A DNA stretch of 64,000 nt. It comes from Diphasiastrum complanatum. Its lineage: Eukaryota > Streptophyta > Lycopodiopsida > Lycopodiales > Lycopodiaceae. This document shows, piece after piece, positions 29,384 to 40,330 of the stretch. Position 1 is the stretch's first letter; each line of letters opens with the position of its first letter. The position numbers and the translations under genes were made by a program. The notes beneath the pieces are model-generated. The model worked only from the letters and a program-made list of their open reading frames with translations. It made no database searches and was not told where the DNA came from. The stretch covers positions 19,120,065-19,184,064 of the forward strand of contig CM055094.1 of assembly GCA_029204225.1 (NCBI GenBank). Direction: 5' to 3'.

Positions 29384-29715
29384 TGTGTGTCTAAATATTT
29401 TTTGAACAGAATATGTGTAACCTAATTATTGTTGATTTTGATTTAATGAGCATTCAATGTTCATTTAATACATTAAATCAAATATAAACGATGAGAACAT
29501 ATATATATACACAACGAGAAGAAGGATCATAGATTATGAACTAAAGTGGACATTTCAAAAGCAGTGGAGAGATAGATTAGCAGTTGAGTGCCATATACAT
29601 TGGCCCTAGATGACTATAATGGTCAATCTTAAAAGCTCCAATCAACAAATGTTGATGTTTTCAATGTACTCAATTCAAAAAATTGCGCCTAAAGGATTTT
29701 CTTCATAACATTTGT
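29384..29715. repeat. DUP218-K70 spacer, inverted copy
   Basis: Same 330-bp spacer as 990-1322 with the imperfect hairpin at 29431-29489. No gene. Confidence 0.6.
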
Positions 29716-31240
29716 TCAGGAATAGTGGGCATCATGCTTATGATATTGCTCGCGCAGCCACTTGGAGCAGGTTCGAGTCAGCATTTGTCTTCGACCAGCA
29801 AATGCTTTTGATCTCTGGGTGTAAGCCTTATCAGCGTTGATGATAAAGCCTGAAGTGCACATCTCTTTGAAGATTTGTATGGAGTCTGCAGGAAAGTATT
29901 GTATCCATAAATAGATCCTGGTATCCTCCATGTGAAGCGCCGGTTTGTTGGGATTGATGAAAAATTGTGGATCCTGCTCAAACCTTCGGCCCATGATAGT
30001 CATAAAAAACTGGCAGAACTTGTGTTGTAACTTGATTGTAGGATCGTCAGAATCGGAAGTTAATTTGCAAAAATTCTTGATGGATGTATGACATTCCTTC
30101 TGAAAAGAGAACGAGCCATCTATTATCGCAAAGTTGCAAGGATATGCTGATATGTTGGCTTCCGATCTCCATGCTAGCGCTCGTCTTCTACGAAAACTTG
30201 GGTCGAAAGAAGGATCATTCTGAATTTGCTTTGGTGATTGATCAAGCATTTCATAGACGTATGTATCTTTGAGGAATGGAGCTCTCCAACCGGTCGACGC
30301 AATTAAATCTGGCTGAGAAGAGCTCCCGATCGAATTAGATGCCGTCGTTGGAACTGACTTGTCCCCGTCTTTTCGTCCTATCACAGTCGACTTACTGGCA
30401 TGCTTATGATTTTGCTCACGTAGCCAGTTGAAGCAGTTTTGAGTCAGTATTTGTCTTCGACCAGTAAATGCTTTTGATCTCTGGGTGTACATCTAACCCT
30501 CATCAGCATTGATGATAAATCTTGAAGTGCACATCTCTTCAAAGATATGTATGGAGTCTGCAGGAAAGTATTGAATCCGTAGATAGATCCTGGTATCCTC
30601 CATGTGAAGGACCGCTTTGTTGGGATTGATGGAAAATTGTGGATCTTGCTCAAACCTTTGGCCCATGATAGTCATCATAAACTGGCAGAACTTGTGTTGT
30701 AGCTGGATTGTAGGATCGCGAGAATCGAAACTCAGTTCCCACAAATTATTGATTGATGTATGGCATTCCTTCTGAGAAGAGAACGAGCCATTTATTATCG
30801 CAAAGTTGCAAGGATATGCTGATATGTTGTCTTCCGATCTCCATGCTCGTCTTCTACGAAATATTGGGTCGAAAGAAGGATCATTCTGGACTTGCTTTGG
30901 TGCTTGCTCAAGCCTTTCATTCACGTGCGTATCTTTGAGGACTGGAGCTCTCCAATCGGTAGACGCCATTAATTTTGGCTGAGAAGAGCTCCCGATCAAA
31001 TTAGATGCCGTCGTTGGAACTGACTTGTCCGCGTCTTTGCGTCGTACCAGAATCGAATTACTGATATCATGTGCCTCCAAATCTCTTCCGCATATAGATT
31101 TCGTAGTTTCTGATATTTTGGCATACGGATTTTCTCAGCCGCCGATACTATGTTCATTTCTAGGTCCTGCTCCATCTTCCTAAGCCGATGTTGGAGATCA
31201 ACAATCCTTTTCGGAGACTCTTCAGCCTCCTGTAAATGAC
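29716..31240 (-). pseudogene. DUP218 copy 2, best-preserved unit pair
   Basis: Minus-strand frame from about 31080 to 29716 holds both 218-residue units and is broken only by TAG at 30493-30495. Upstream, in another frame, lies a charged, helical segment (EAEESPKRIVDLQHRLRKM, QDLEMNIVSAAEKIR) that begins after TTTACAG (an intron-acceptor-like site at 31232-31238). Relative to the copy at 49 kb, this copy has two more bases near 31197 and one fewer near 31129, which explains the frame change. Landmarks as in copy 1. Function unknown: no motif I can assign. Confidence 0.55.
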
Positions 31241-32489
31241 GAAAATAAGAGGCGAAAACAGAAGGACAGAGAACATCGATAATGCAGAGAGAGAGAGAGA
31301 GAGAGAGAGGGATAGAGAGATTCATGCATTGCATTCTATTTGTACTATTTCGGGTTAGACGTTGAGGCATTGTAGTCATATGTATAGAGCATCCCATCAT
31401 TAAAGGAGAACTTGTGACCATTCTCTAGGTGACTTGAATAAGCCCGCCCCTTTCACACTCATACACCCCCCCCCCTTACAACAATCAAATTTTACTTGTC
31501 CAAGAATAGGAGAAAGATAAGCATGAGAAAAGGTCACAATTGTATCACATTTAAGTTGCCCAAGACAAAGGTAGTGCATGAGAAATTAAGGCAACAGGAA
31601 AGGCACATTCACAGGTTTGTTTGAAGGGAGCTTTTCATGTTGCATAAGCACAAAGAGATGTGACGAAATAAAAGGTGAAAGTAGATTAATATTGATGTGT
31701 GATATCCCTTTGTGTGAATATTTTCTGGATCCAAACATCTAGTGTGTGGCTGTTAGGCTAGAGATAGCATGATATATTAATCTCAACATCCATTGGTGCG
31801 AGCTTCCGATCCACTTGAACACAAAACTTACAAGACTATTTGCTTCATGATGTAAATGTGAATCCAACTTTTCAACCATTACAGAAAAATTGAGCACAAA
31901 AGGGGCCTTTCAAAAACTTACATTTTATTTATTTTCTCAAAAGTTTTTTCCACATGGTCCAATCAAAACACTAAAATTTGAAATCTACGTAACGTAGCTC
32001 CTTCAAATTGATCTTCTTTCCTTTTTAAAAGAACTGTAATTTTGCGTCGGGGCAGCCCGTAAATAAGTCATTTTATTTGTAGTATAGTATGCAACTCAGC
32101 AAAAAAACAGTGTAACTTTTGAACGGCAACTCGGATAGAGACGATTACGGTGCCATTAGAAAGCCGTCGACGAGAGCTTTTTCATCGACACCCAACATGA
32201 CCCAGTTCGGAGCTACGGTGAAGAAGTTATGGCCAGTAAGGAAGTAGCACTATGGTGCATTTAAGAGTAAAGGATCAAGCAAATACTTATAAAACTGGTA
32301 TATGGCAAGTTAGACACAATGACAGATTCATGAGAATAAGTTAGTGAAGCTCAAAAAGTCATTTGGAGTGAGTTCTTGCCAAGTCCCAATTTGTTACCTT
32401 GCTATTTATGAACTTGCCCCAAGATAAGGTGAAAAAAAACTTTTAATATTACGAATGACAACCACAAAGCTATCATAGTTTCAATGAAG
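31241..32489. repeat. Non-coding repeats in the centre of the mosaic
   Basis: (GA)n at about 31288-31309, a C-run at 31466-31475, then blocks matching 47770-48990 in reverse. 31697-31880 is the repeat starting near TCCCTTTGTGTGAATA. 31890-32250 includes GACGATTACGGTGCCATTAG and AACTTTTGAACGGCAACTC, phrases of the kind found in plant LTR-retrotransposon LTRs and UTRs. No gene is seen. Confidence 0.5.
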
Positions 32490-32910
32490 ATCCCAAGCAT
32501 AAAGGTATGGATCCTATTCCTTCTATCTTATAAGCATAATTATTTGCTATAAAAATTTACGTGATAGGTCCTTCATAGGTAGATAAGGTTGAAAAATACT
32601 CCCTCTTACTTGTCATGTGGGAGCTAGCCCCACTATCTATCCACCAAGGGTTTTCACCTCTTATGCTTGAAGATGAGAAATTTGACATCATGACGAAATC
32701 TTCATGAGAGCTCTCCTCTTCCTCTTGACCAAGGTTTGCTTGACTTTGAGTTTGCTGCTTCTTGAAGCACTCCGAGGCATAGTGCCCCGTCTTGCCACAA
32801 AAGTAGCATTTGATCTTCGACTTATCCTTCTTTGGCTTGCTCGAGCTTTGACTTGGTTCTTCTTGAATGCAACACCTTTGCCTTTGGATTTTCTCTTAAT
32901 CTTCATGAAA
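32490..32910 (-). pseudogene. COP2 copy b: Gag zinc knuckle and protease fragment
   Basis: Minus-strand frames read a basic stretch (KIKRKSKGKGVAFKKNQ), a zinc knuckle (CYFCGKTGHYASEC) and then the acidic linker and protease start (EEEESSHEDF, PWWIDSGASSHMTS), with at least one frame change. It is cut on both sides: at 32910 by LTRX and near 32490 by another repeat. It is the Gag-protease junction of the same element as copy a. Confidence 0.65.
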
Positions 32911-33290
32911 AGGGCCTAAATAGTGGTTTAACTACCTCTGGCAAGTAGATAAGTGGATGAGGTCGAGTTTGGACCCATTCTAATTGGCTAATTTTGGTAC
33001 ATTGCATCTAGACTATATTTTTTACGTTTTTGATAAAGTATCTAGAAGTTTCCAAATTAGGTCAAGTTTGGGGCAAGTGGCCAAATGACATTTTGGAAGC
33101 TATAAATAGTTGTACCTAAGTGGAGAAATAATCATCAAAGTTTATTTCTTTGTGGAGAATTCATCTCTTATGTCCATCTCATGTGATTTTCTCTATCTTG
33201 GTTTTCTATGTGTAGAATGTTGATTTTCTTGTAGATCTTGATTCCACATGTGTGAAGATTATAATATATATGATTTTGTTAAACATCGAT
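32911..33290 (+). repeat. LTRX, single-unit copy
   Basis: Begins within the LTR-like unit at GGGCCTAAATAGTGG and runs through CTATAAATAG (33099-33108) to the shared end near 33290. It lacks the TGTGAAAA start, because COP2 copy b is joined here. Confidence 0.5.
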
Positions 33291-33500
33291 CTACAAACAT
33301 TTCAATGATTTTTCTTCAAATTCAAATTTAACGATCTTCCCATGTGTGGTGAGTTGGTGTATGCGCTTTTGTTGGGCTTGTACACTCAAGTTCGATTCTT
33401 TGGGATCCCTCGCCAACTGTGGTTTCAATACTTTCTCTGCAAGATTCTCATTTGAAATTTGCTTGGGACCCTTCTTATCTCCATCAGATATTTTTTTCAA
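33291..33500 (-). other. Segment with 69-codon frame, inverted copy
   Basis: Minus-strand frame MKKISDGDKKGPKQISNEN to KSLKCL, matching 26832-27060 with one or two substitutions. Function unknown. Confidence 0.3.
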
Positions 33501-33558
33501 CGTTGATGCTAGGCCATACCACAGGGAAGTAGTTCATGTGTGACTCCTCACTCACACA

Positions 33559-33583
33559 CTCTCTCTCTCTCTCTCTCTCTCTC
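33559..33583. repeat. (CT)n microsatellite, short
   Basis: About 25 bases of CT, the counterpart of the 75-bp (GA)n at 26756 and of the (CT)n at 62955. Confidence 0.9.
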
Positions 33584-34309
33584 ATTCCACTTAAGCCTAC
33601 ATGGCAAACCCATGTGGTATAGCTTAGTTGGCTTGCCACACAAGCCTATGTCAAGCCTATATGGCAGACTGCAACATACCAGCATGAACATACTAGCATC
33701 AAGCCTATGTCATGCCTATATGACCTACCACACAAGCCTATGATAGGCCTACATGGCTTGCCACATGGCAATTCCCCAGCCTGTGTGGTTTATCTCATGA
33801 CATGCCTACATGGCTTGCCACATGGCAACTTGGGAGCCCCAGCTCTCTCTCTCTAGCTCCACTCAAGCCTACATGGCAGATCTTGGTTGGCTTGCCACAC
33901 AAGCCTATGGCAAGCCTATGTGGTATCTTGCGACATGCTTATGTGGGAAGCATCAGAAATATGCCATGCCTATGGTTTATCTCATGACATGCCTACATGG
34001 CTTGCCACATGGCAACTTGGGAGCCCCGCTCTCTCTCTCTAGCTCCACTCAGGGCTACATGGCAGAGCCTGGTTTGCTTGCCACACAAGCCTATGGCAAG
34101 CCTATGTGGTAGCCTGCGACATGCTTACGTAGGAAGCATCAGAAACATGCCATGCCTATGTGGCCTGCCACGCAAGCCTATGGTAGGCCTGTGTGGTTTG
34201 CCAATTGGCAACTTTTGAGCCCACCTATATATATATATAGATCTCTAGGTCCACTTAAGCCTACGTGGCACAGGGCTTAGTTGGCTTGACATACAAGGTT
34301 ATGGTAGGC
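33584..34309. repeat. SAT satellite, copy 3, with (TA)n
   Basis: Inverted counterpart of 25945-26755. The segment starting TATCTCATGACATGCC at 33791 recurs at 33978, a 187-bp higher-order period. (TA)n at 34224-34236. No gene. Confidence 0.75.
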
Positions 34310-34726
34310 CTACATGGCTTGCCACATGGCAACCCTCAAGCTTGCATGATTTGCCATGTGGCATACCGCTGTCATAGGTGTTGGCATCAGTGTCACCCTC
34401 TTGCCATGAATGGAACACAGCATCGAATCCTCAAACAATTTTGTCTGGAAGTCCTCGTATGCAATATGGAGGGCCTCCAATGCAGCGATATTCCACCTCA
34501 CTGCATAGGGCAGATGCGTGGTCATATCTTGTGTAACCTCCCTCATAGCCCGATACAAGGCTGCTTTCAGGATCACAAGTTTGGTGTACCTCTGCAAGGC
34601 CCTGATGTCCCTCAACCATGGACGGCGAGGTCTTCCGCGTCTTTGCAGACGTATGGGTTTAGATGTCTGGGGACGGGATGGTTGAACAAAATGGGTAAGC
34701 CTAGCAGTTTGCTTTGTCCGAGCCAT
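34310..34726 (-). pseudogene. H3L copy 2, C-terminus lost, promoter present
   Basis: Same protein as 25554-26012 up to RVTLMP. A 31-bp deletion at about 34382, relative to the other two copies, removes KD and alpha-3 and shifts the frame into SAT, so the histone fold is incomplete. Nine substitutions against copy 1 (L16P, L19P, E23K, P27L, H35R, K42R, T60A, V61M, I64V) all fall before loop 1, while residues 65-115 are identical. A TATA box and the G-box array lie upstream on the same strand, so this copy could be transcribed. Confidence 0.7.
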
Positions 34727-35054
34727 TGAGGCCGGATATCTATACCATGCGAGGATAGAGATACAGCAGAAGAGAGAGCTAAATTATCTCGCGTAATGGC
34801 GACACTGATAACTCTAAGGGTGATATCGTTACAACGAGAGAGAGTGGCAAAGATAGGCAGGGAGAGGCAGGGGCTTGCATGATGGTGATACTGGGAAAGT
34901 CAGGCTGATATCGCTACGACATGAGAGGCTGTAAGGAATAGGCCTGGGGACAAGGTCGCTCGCATGATGGCGATATCACGAATGCAGGTCATATGGAAGC
35001 AATCAAACATGACAGCAAATTACGCGAAAAACCTATACAATCCCCGGGAATGGA
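34727..35054 (-). promoter_or_regulatory. H3L 5' leader region
   Basis: About 330 bases between TATA box and ATG with no conserved ORF. Three diverged versions of a motif (GATATCNCC...ATGCGAG or ACGCGAG, with CTCTC stretches) repeat at about 34770-34820, 34880-34910 and 34955-34980. Only the distal part is left upstream of H3L copy 1. Confidence 0.45.
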
Positions 35055-35500
35055 CTTATATAGTAGAAAAAAGTTGGCACGTGTGAATCCCAGCCACACG
35101 TGGCCTAGTCAATAGCTGACATGTGGAACCACATGTTTGTATACGCATGTGTGAAACTGCACATCTAGATCAACATGTGTAGGATCCCATGTGGGGACAT
35201 GTGGCCGAATGGATCAGCAACATGTGTTCTTGCACGTATCGGCTCGCATGTGTGGTCACGTGGCCCAATCAGTAACTAACGTGTGAGACCACACTTCTGT
35301 GTCTGCACGTGTGAAACTTGCACATGTGGCCATGTGGTCGAATGGTTTGGTGACGTGTGTTCTGGTACGTGTTAGCTCGCACGTGTGGGCACGTGGCCGA
35401 ATGGCAGATTGACGTGTATTGTAGCACGTGTGGTCTCACACGTGTGGACGGTTGTATTACGCGCCATAGATCTAATCCGTTGTTGGATCGACGAGTGTAC
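35055..35500 (-). promoter_or_regulatory. GBX array 2: G-box cluster and TATA box upstream of H3L
   Basis: TATA box at 35055-35063 (CTATATAAG on the minus strand) followed upstream by dense CACGTG and one-step variants to about 35450. Orientation and distance suit transcription of H3L copy 2. Homologous arrays at 11470-11925, 43273-43680 and 51250-51660 precede the MAGDS mini-ORF instead. Confidence 0.6.
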
Positions 35501-35546
35501 GACTTGGGTTTTATTGGTTTTAGCTATATAAATGTTGTTTGATCAG

Positions 35547-37238
35547 TTAAAACATTTCGCTAAGTTTTGGATTTTCACTCCCTGTAGCTCTTGGTGTGTG
35601 AACCAAATACCATTCCACCTTAAAATCACCTATTCTAGGAACATTGAGTGGTGTGTCGCTCATATGATTCTTAATTATCTCTGGATATTTTATTTTACTA
35701 AAAATCCAAAATAGAATTTCATGATCTTCTTTGAAACCTGTTTGACACACAAAATCATGAATTATTTTAAGAGAATTGAACTCAGACCTATAATAACAAA
35801 ACAATATTAGCTTAAAACACAAAACCATTAATTCTCAAAATGAATTAGTTGCTTGTACTCAATAGAATAGATTTAAACCTGGAAAGTTGCCAACCACCAA
35901 ATATTATTTTCGGACTGCACACTGAAATTAAGACTCTCCGAGTTTATCGTATTGCTTAATGTTCCATTCATAAGTGTAACACTAACCCTTTCCAGCTTTT
36001 GTCTCTTTATTACTTCTGATTCATCTAACTTGGAGAACTAATATCAATTTTTCAACAATTTCGTTTGTGATTCCATAAAACTTTACAATAAATCTCTATA
36101 AATGATTCAGATCTACAAACATATTTTTGGTAGAATCATATGACAAAGTGCCATGTTTTGAGTTATACATAAGGAATACCAATGATGTTTTGCAAACCCC
36201 TGTTTAACACATCCCTCTCTAATTTGATTTGGAAGGGTCAGGGATTAGAAAATTGTTTTATATGTACTTGTCCAAATGCCTCTTTGATAATTTTAAACAT
36301 TGTGTCATATGCATCCCTGCTAATACCAGAATAATCACATGCTCCTTGTATCAATTTTCGGTCAATGATCTTGTCGACTTCGCCCATAAGGGCCTCTGCA
36401 ACCTTGGGCTTGATTCGAGAATATCGTTGATTTCCAAGTAGACTCGTCGTTGACTTGGCTGTAAGTACTGCACTCAAAGACTTTCCAATCATGTCCTTGT
36501 CTTTCGGATTTTCATTGGTGACTAAAGCTGCTCTGCAAAAAAAAAATAAGATTTAGAAAAAGACAATTCACAACCATTGATGTGCTACATGAAACAAAAC
36601 ACATGAATAGTTTAAAACATAATCCTACTTGAAAGCATATATTCCTTTTTTCCGTTGAACCCCACTTGTTGAGAGCTCGTCAATACTTTTTAAAATAACT
36701 CTTTTTCGCTTATTGTTCAGTATTTTCTTCCGTAATGTGTCTACTTCTACATTTATTTGACAATATGAGGTACACAATGTTTGTACAATTAGTTTCATAT
36801 TGTTAGTTTCTTGGTTGAGGTTTAATATAATATCTTGCAAATGAGAATTATCTATCTTCAAGATTTCATTTTCTTCTTTTGTTTGCAAAAAAAAAATTCT
36901 TTTTCTTGGTAGTCAGTAAGCAAACCATTCAACATATTTTCCAAACAGTGGATTTTTTTCATTGAATAACTAATGCCATAACTTTTCAATCTTTCACAAT
37001 AATCCAATAGACTATTGTGTCCTTCACACGAAAACAGTATGAGTTGCGTGACCGATCTAAAATTTGGATGTTGCATTGAGTTTGGATCGATTGGATACAA
37101 ACATCCATCAACCCATAGATCACAATGTTTCCTGTCTTTCGTCCTTTGGTGAGCTGGTAAGGTGGATCCTTTCAGATTTTTTCTCGACTGTAGAGCATAT
37201 TCTATGGGAAGATCAATATGGAGATGATATTTAGACAT
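35547..37238 (-). CDS. MSK gene, most complete copy (unknown multi-exon protein)
   Basis: Exon 1 37238-36629 starts MSKYHLHIDLPIEYAL, includes DLWVDGCLYPIDPNSMQHP, SVTQLILFSCEGHN and ENMLNGLLTDYQEKE, then a coiled-coil-like part (LQTKEENEILKID, LNLNQETNNMKL). A frame change lies in a T10 run (36891-36900). Intron 1 is 36628-36533 (96 bp, GT-AG, same as at 25030-25125). Exon 2 from 36532 reads KDKDMIGKSLSAVLTAKST, VDKIIDRKLIQGACDYSG and is open to 36238. A last exon, probably 35787-35547 after TATTATAG, reads NSLKIIHDF, HEILFWIFSK, HTPRATGSENPKLSEMF. The exon 2 donor is not identified. No enzyme motif is seen; function unknown. It lies directly upstream of GBX and H3L on the same strand. Confidence 0.5.
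35829..36237 (-). other. Probable MSK intron 2
   Basis: AT-rich, no ORF; lies between exon 2 and the last exon in the only copy that keeps both. It is missing from the other four MSK copies through deletions. Confidence 0.35.
37135..37139. other. Empty site matching the COP1 insertion point
   Basis: TCTTT (AAAGA on the coding strand) within CCTGTCTTTCGTCC: single copy of the 5-bp target, with the same flanks as the bases on both sides of COP1. It proves the pre-insertion state of the MSK sequence. Confidence 0.9.
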
Positions 37239-37310
37239 CTTAATAATTGATGGATTAATCTAGTAGAAAACTATATATGTTATATATCTTGTAAGCTATT
37301 AAAACTCGTC

Positions 37311-37700
37311 TTAATTATAAAAAAAAAATAATTGTAAAAGTTTGAAATGACCATGGCGCTCTTTTTGATCCATCACACTCCATGTTTCTTGCCTTATATG
37401 CAAAATCAAAGCTTTGCAGTTATGAGCAAAGTAAGCAAAATATTTTTTCAATAGATGTGTGTTGAAATTGCAAATTTTGAATTGCAAAAGTTTGAGATAA
37501 CCTTGCCGCTCCATTTGATCCAACACACTCCATATTTTCAGAATTTCAAAAATTTAGATTCACATTGGCGCTCATTGTGATCCAAAATATTCAAAGTTTC
37601 TTGCCATGATTTGCAGATCGATAAGACTATTTTTCTTTGATGTGAACGCTTTAGTAGATGGAAAGAAAACTTTGATGTGCAATACGATTTGCATTTACAT
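37311..37700. repeat. ERQ repeat block, copy 3
   Basis: The minus-strand frame 37526-37311 contains MLDQMERQGYLKLLQF and later SVMDQKERHGHFKLLQL, two versions of one coding repeat. It is the best open version of ERQ. A third unit (DHNERQ) lies upstream near 37580. Confidence 0.4.
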
Positions 37701-37711
37701 GAGAAGTCATG

Positions 37712-38240
37712 TTAGTTAATGGTAGAAAATAGAATCTTGAAGTATGGACCCCACGCGTTGCGGCTACCCAACTTCCAGTTAACTACGTACGTTACTAGTG
37801 AGGTCAAGTCATCGGAGTTGTGCGGGCAGACCAAAAACTCGGTCGGAGTTTTAAAATTCGACGATTTTCTCTCTCTTACATGGCATTTCTTAGACAGCCC
37901 TTTTGGGCCATGGAACTCCTCGAATGTAAACTCCATATCATTTGAGTCTGTTTCATCTGATGAAGCATGACGCTTCGGTTGTATCGATTTGTCGTCTGTG
38001 ACATAGAGTTCATGGGTGTCTTTCTCGATGTAAGCTTCACTAGGTCGACCGTTTGGTGCTTTGCAGTTGGCCCTTGTGGAGAGAAGGAACTCTTTCTCTT
38101 TTGAGAAGCCGCTTGCGTGGAATCTGTTGCAATAGGCCTAGAAGTAGAGCTGGTATTCTTGGCTGGTTCTGAGTGAGTCTCCCAAGCTTTTATCTGCTAG
38201 CATCAAGTGGTCTCAAAACCAAGGTCAGTGGCTCAACAGC
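37712..38240 (-). pseudogene. LPP 3' part, copy 3
   Basis: Ser-rich linker and, at 37936-37712, MEFTFEEFHGPKGLSKKCHV, CPHNSDDLTSLVTYVVNWKL, GSRNAWGPYFKILFSTIN to a stop. This 74-codon C-terminal frame is intact here, unlike the copies with TAG after VVN. Function unknown. Confidence 0.4.
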
Positions 38241-38735
38241 TGCAAAGTGACATCTATCAGAAGATAGCCCAATAACTGGAGGTTTGCTTGTTCTTCATAT
38301 AGTCATGGAGGCAGTTGGAAGCAAACTGGGCCCAGTCATAAAGGTTCTGATCGTGTAGTTTAGAATCAGTCATGTGGAATAGTTTCATGGGGATACGCGT
38401 GATCTTGGACCTATACCAGTTGACTGAGTTTGGTCCCCTAGGGAAGGAAAATGTATTGAGGTCAGCCCCAGACATAGGGATAATATAAACAAAATTTTGG
38501 TTAGGAGGTAACATGAACTGAAGAATCAGTCAGTGTGGTTATAAGCAATATGCAATCAAAACAGGCTCTGCTAGCCACTGATCAAAAGAGAAAGTTGGAA
38601 CTCTATGTGGCTCAGGAACTAGTGTGCCTCCTAGTACCAAGTGTTCATCTCAGAGATATCGAGGCTTTCCATGGTGATGTCAATTCTGTCTTGAGTTGGG
38701 TCATCAGAACTGGAACATGTTGTGGCAGACAGGTT
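38241..38735 (-). pseudogene. LPP gene, copy 3
   Basis: LPPNQNFVYIIPMSGADLN in frame, then an internal deletion that joins FPRGPNSVNW directly to YRSKITRIPMKLF, removing about 60 residues; it ends SSYWAIF. Upstream are the Ser-rich part and NTWYQEAH. Clearly defective. Confidence 0.45.
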
Positions 38736-38739
38736 CGGC

Positions 38740-38965
38740 TCTGGTAATAGACAAGTGGAGTCTCGGCTCGGTCGACTGTGGAGAGCTTCGGATTGGTCGT
38801 CTATGGATGGACTCGGCTCAGTCAAATTTGTATGCAGAGTATGGACGCTCAGCTCAGTCCACAGTGAATGCAGAGTATGGACTCTCGACTCGGTCCACAG
38901 TGATTGCAGAGCATGCGGGCTAGGCTCTCTGAGCAATGTATGTAGAGTCTTGCACGACAGTGTAT
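38740..38965. repeat. MINI36 minisatellite, copy 4
   Basis: Inverted counterpart of 16060-16310, about six units. ORFs on either strand are repeat artefacts. Confidence 0.65.
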
Positions 38966-39480
38966 GGAGACTAGAAATTTGTGGAAAACTTTGGAGCAAT
39001 ATTGCTCTGATAGGATATGGAAACGATGATTATTCCATGATGACAACTGATCTTGTAGGAATGATTTGAGGAGACATATTTATGTGCATATGATTCCTTT
39101 TCGTTCAGGTTAGGTCATAATTTAAAAGATATTTTTCTTGTTACAAGAATTGTAATTTAAAACACTTTTAAAATTTCTAAAAAAAAAATGAAAAACTTTT
39201 GTTTTAATAAGCAAAAAGTTTTTTTTTAGTTATTCTAATGGTTGTGTCCAATGATTTTATTTTGAATAGTACTATTATTTTATATAAGCTAATGTGCAAT
39301 TATCAATAAAAATCTATTAACAAAATTTTAGTAGCCTGATTAATTTTCTTGCAAAATACAACATTTTTTTTAGCATTACAATATCTTTATTTGAAGCATT
39401 TTAAATATGGGTATTTTTTTTATAAAACTAAAAAAAAATGGGTCTCCCTGTCATTTATTTTGTTTGGGATCATCGTGTTT
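38966..39480. repeat. MINI36 flank, COP2 leader piece and AT-rich block 3
   Basis: 38966-39035 MINI36 flank, 39036-39112 COP2 leader piece, 39113-39470 AT-rich sequence. No gene. The junctions equal those at 15940-16040. Confidence 0.6.
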
Positions 39481-39870
39481 CATGATGAACAATCTTAGTA
39501 AATTCTTCCTTGGTGCACCCTTCCAAAATTGGATGAATGGCTTTTTTCTTTGGCTACACAAGCTCGCCAGAGATATTGTCAAGTCACACATACTTTTCTC
39601 TTTTTACGCCAACACATGATTGATTTGCTACAAACCCTTCTGCTAAACTCCTTGCCAACTTAGGAGATGCTGAAAACATCAGAGAGATTGAACGCCTCCT
39701 CAAAAGACCGCGGTTTTTCACTGTCCAAGATAAATTCTTCCAAAACTCAAATGAAAGGTCTGGTTCTTTCAACCTAAACAACCTAGTTCGGTGGTTTCTG
39801 GACAAAATATGAGAAAAAGAAAGAAGTATACATGATGTAAAGAAAAGGAAGGACAAGGCAGTGGTGCAAA
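39481..39870 (-). other. FWK fragment 3
   Basis: Minus-strand frame 39584-39856 contains EFWKNLSWTVKNRGLLRRR and the SPKLARSLAEGF motif; longest FWK frame in the window (90 codons). Coding status unknown. Confidence 0.3.
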
Positions 39871-39959
39871 AGAAGACTTACTGGCTAAAAGACTGAACTT
39901 TTACAGGTATTAACTAGCTCGCAGGATGACGAGGATCTGCATAGAAGAACTCTCACTAG

Positions 39960-40330
39960 GAATACGGTGGATCGACTACAGCTCAGCATGCGCAAGGACA
40001 AGGCAAAGATATTTTTACATTTACGCTACTGTAATAGAATGTTTGAGGCCATTCATGTGAGACACTTTTACACTCGTATTTTTTTACACTCTTTGGCGTT
40101 ATACACACAAGTCCTTCCATAATATTGTGTTTGCTTGGTCATACTTACCTAACATCAAAAGTGAATGGTACTTTATGTTTGATGTTTTCTGCAATTTTGA
40201 AATTGAAAATCTATCTTTATATTCTTGCTCTTTTCTAAAACATTTCAAAGATTTCATTTCAAAAAAATTTGATTATGTTCTATTAACGGACTGCAATATA
40301 ATTAGAAGTATGTACTTTAGAAAAACTTAG
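39960..40330 (+). pseudogene. HDI fragment 3
   Basis: Plus-strand frame 40127-40330 FAWSYLPNIKSEWYFMFDVF to YVLLTDCNIIRSMYFRKT, with the upstream part (VDRLQLSMRKDKAKIF) in another frame. Antisense to GYP. Function unknown. Confidence 0.3.

Noticed and set aside
35547..37238. MSK as a large-DNA-virus KilA-N/MSV199-type protein
   Set aside because: The N-terminal domain plus coiled coil only loosely recalls those proteins; no defining motif is visible and spliceosomal introns argue for a cellular gene.
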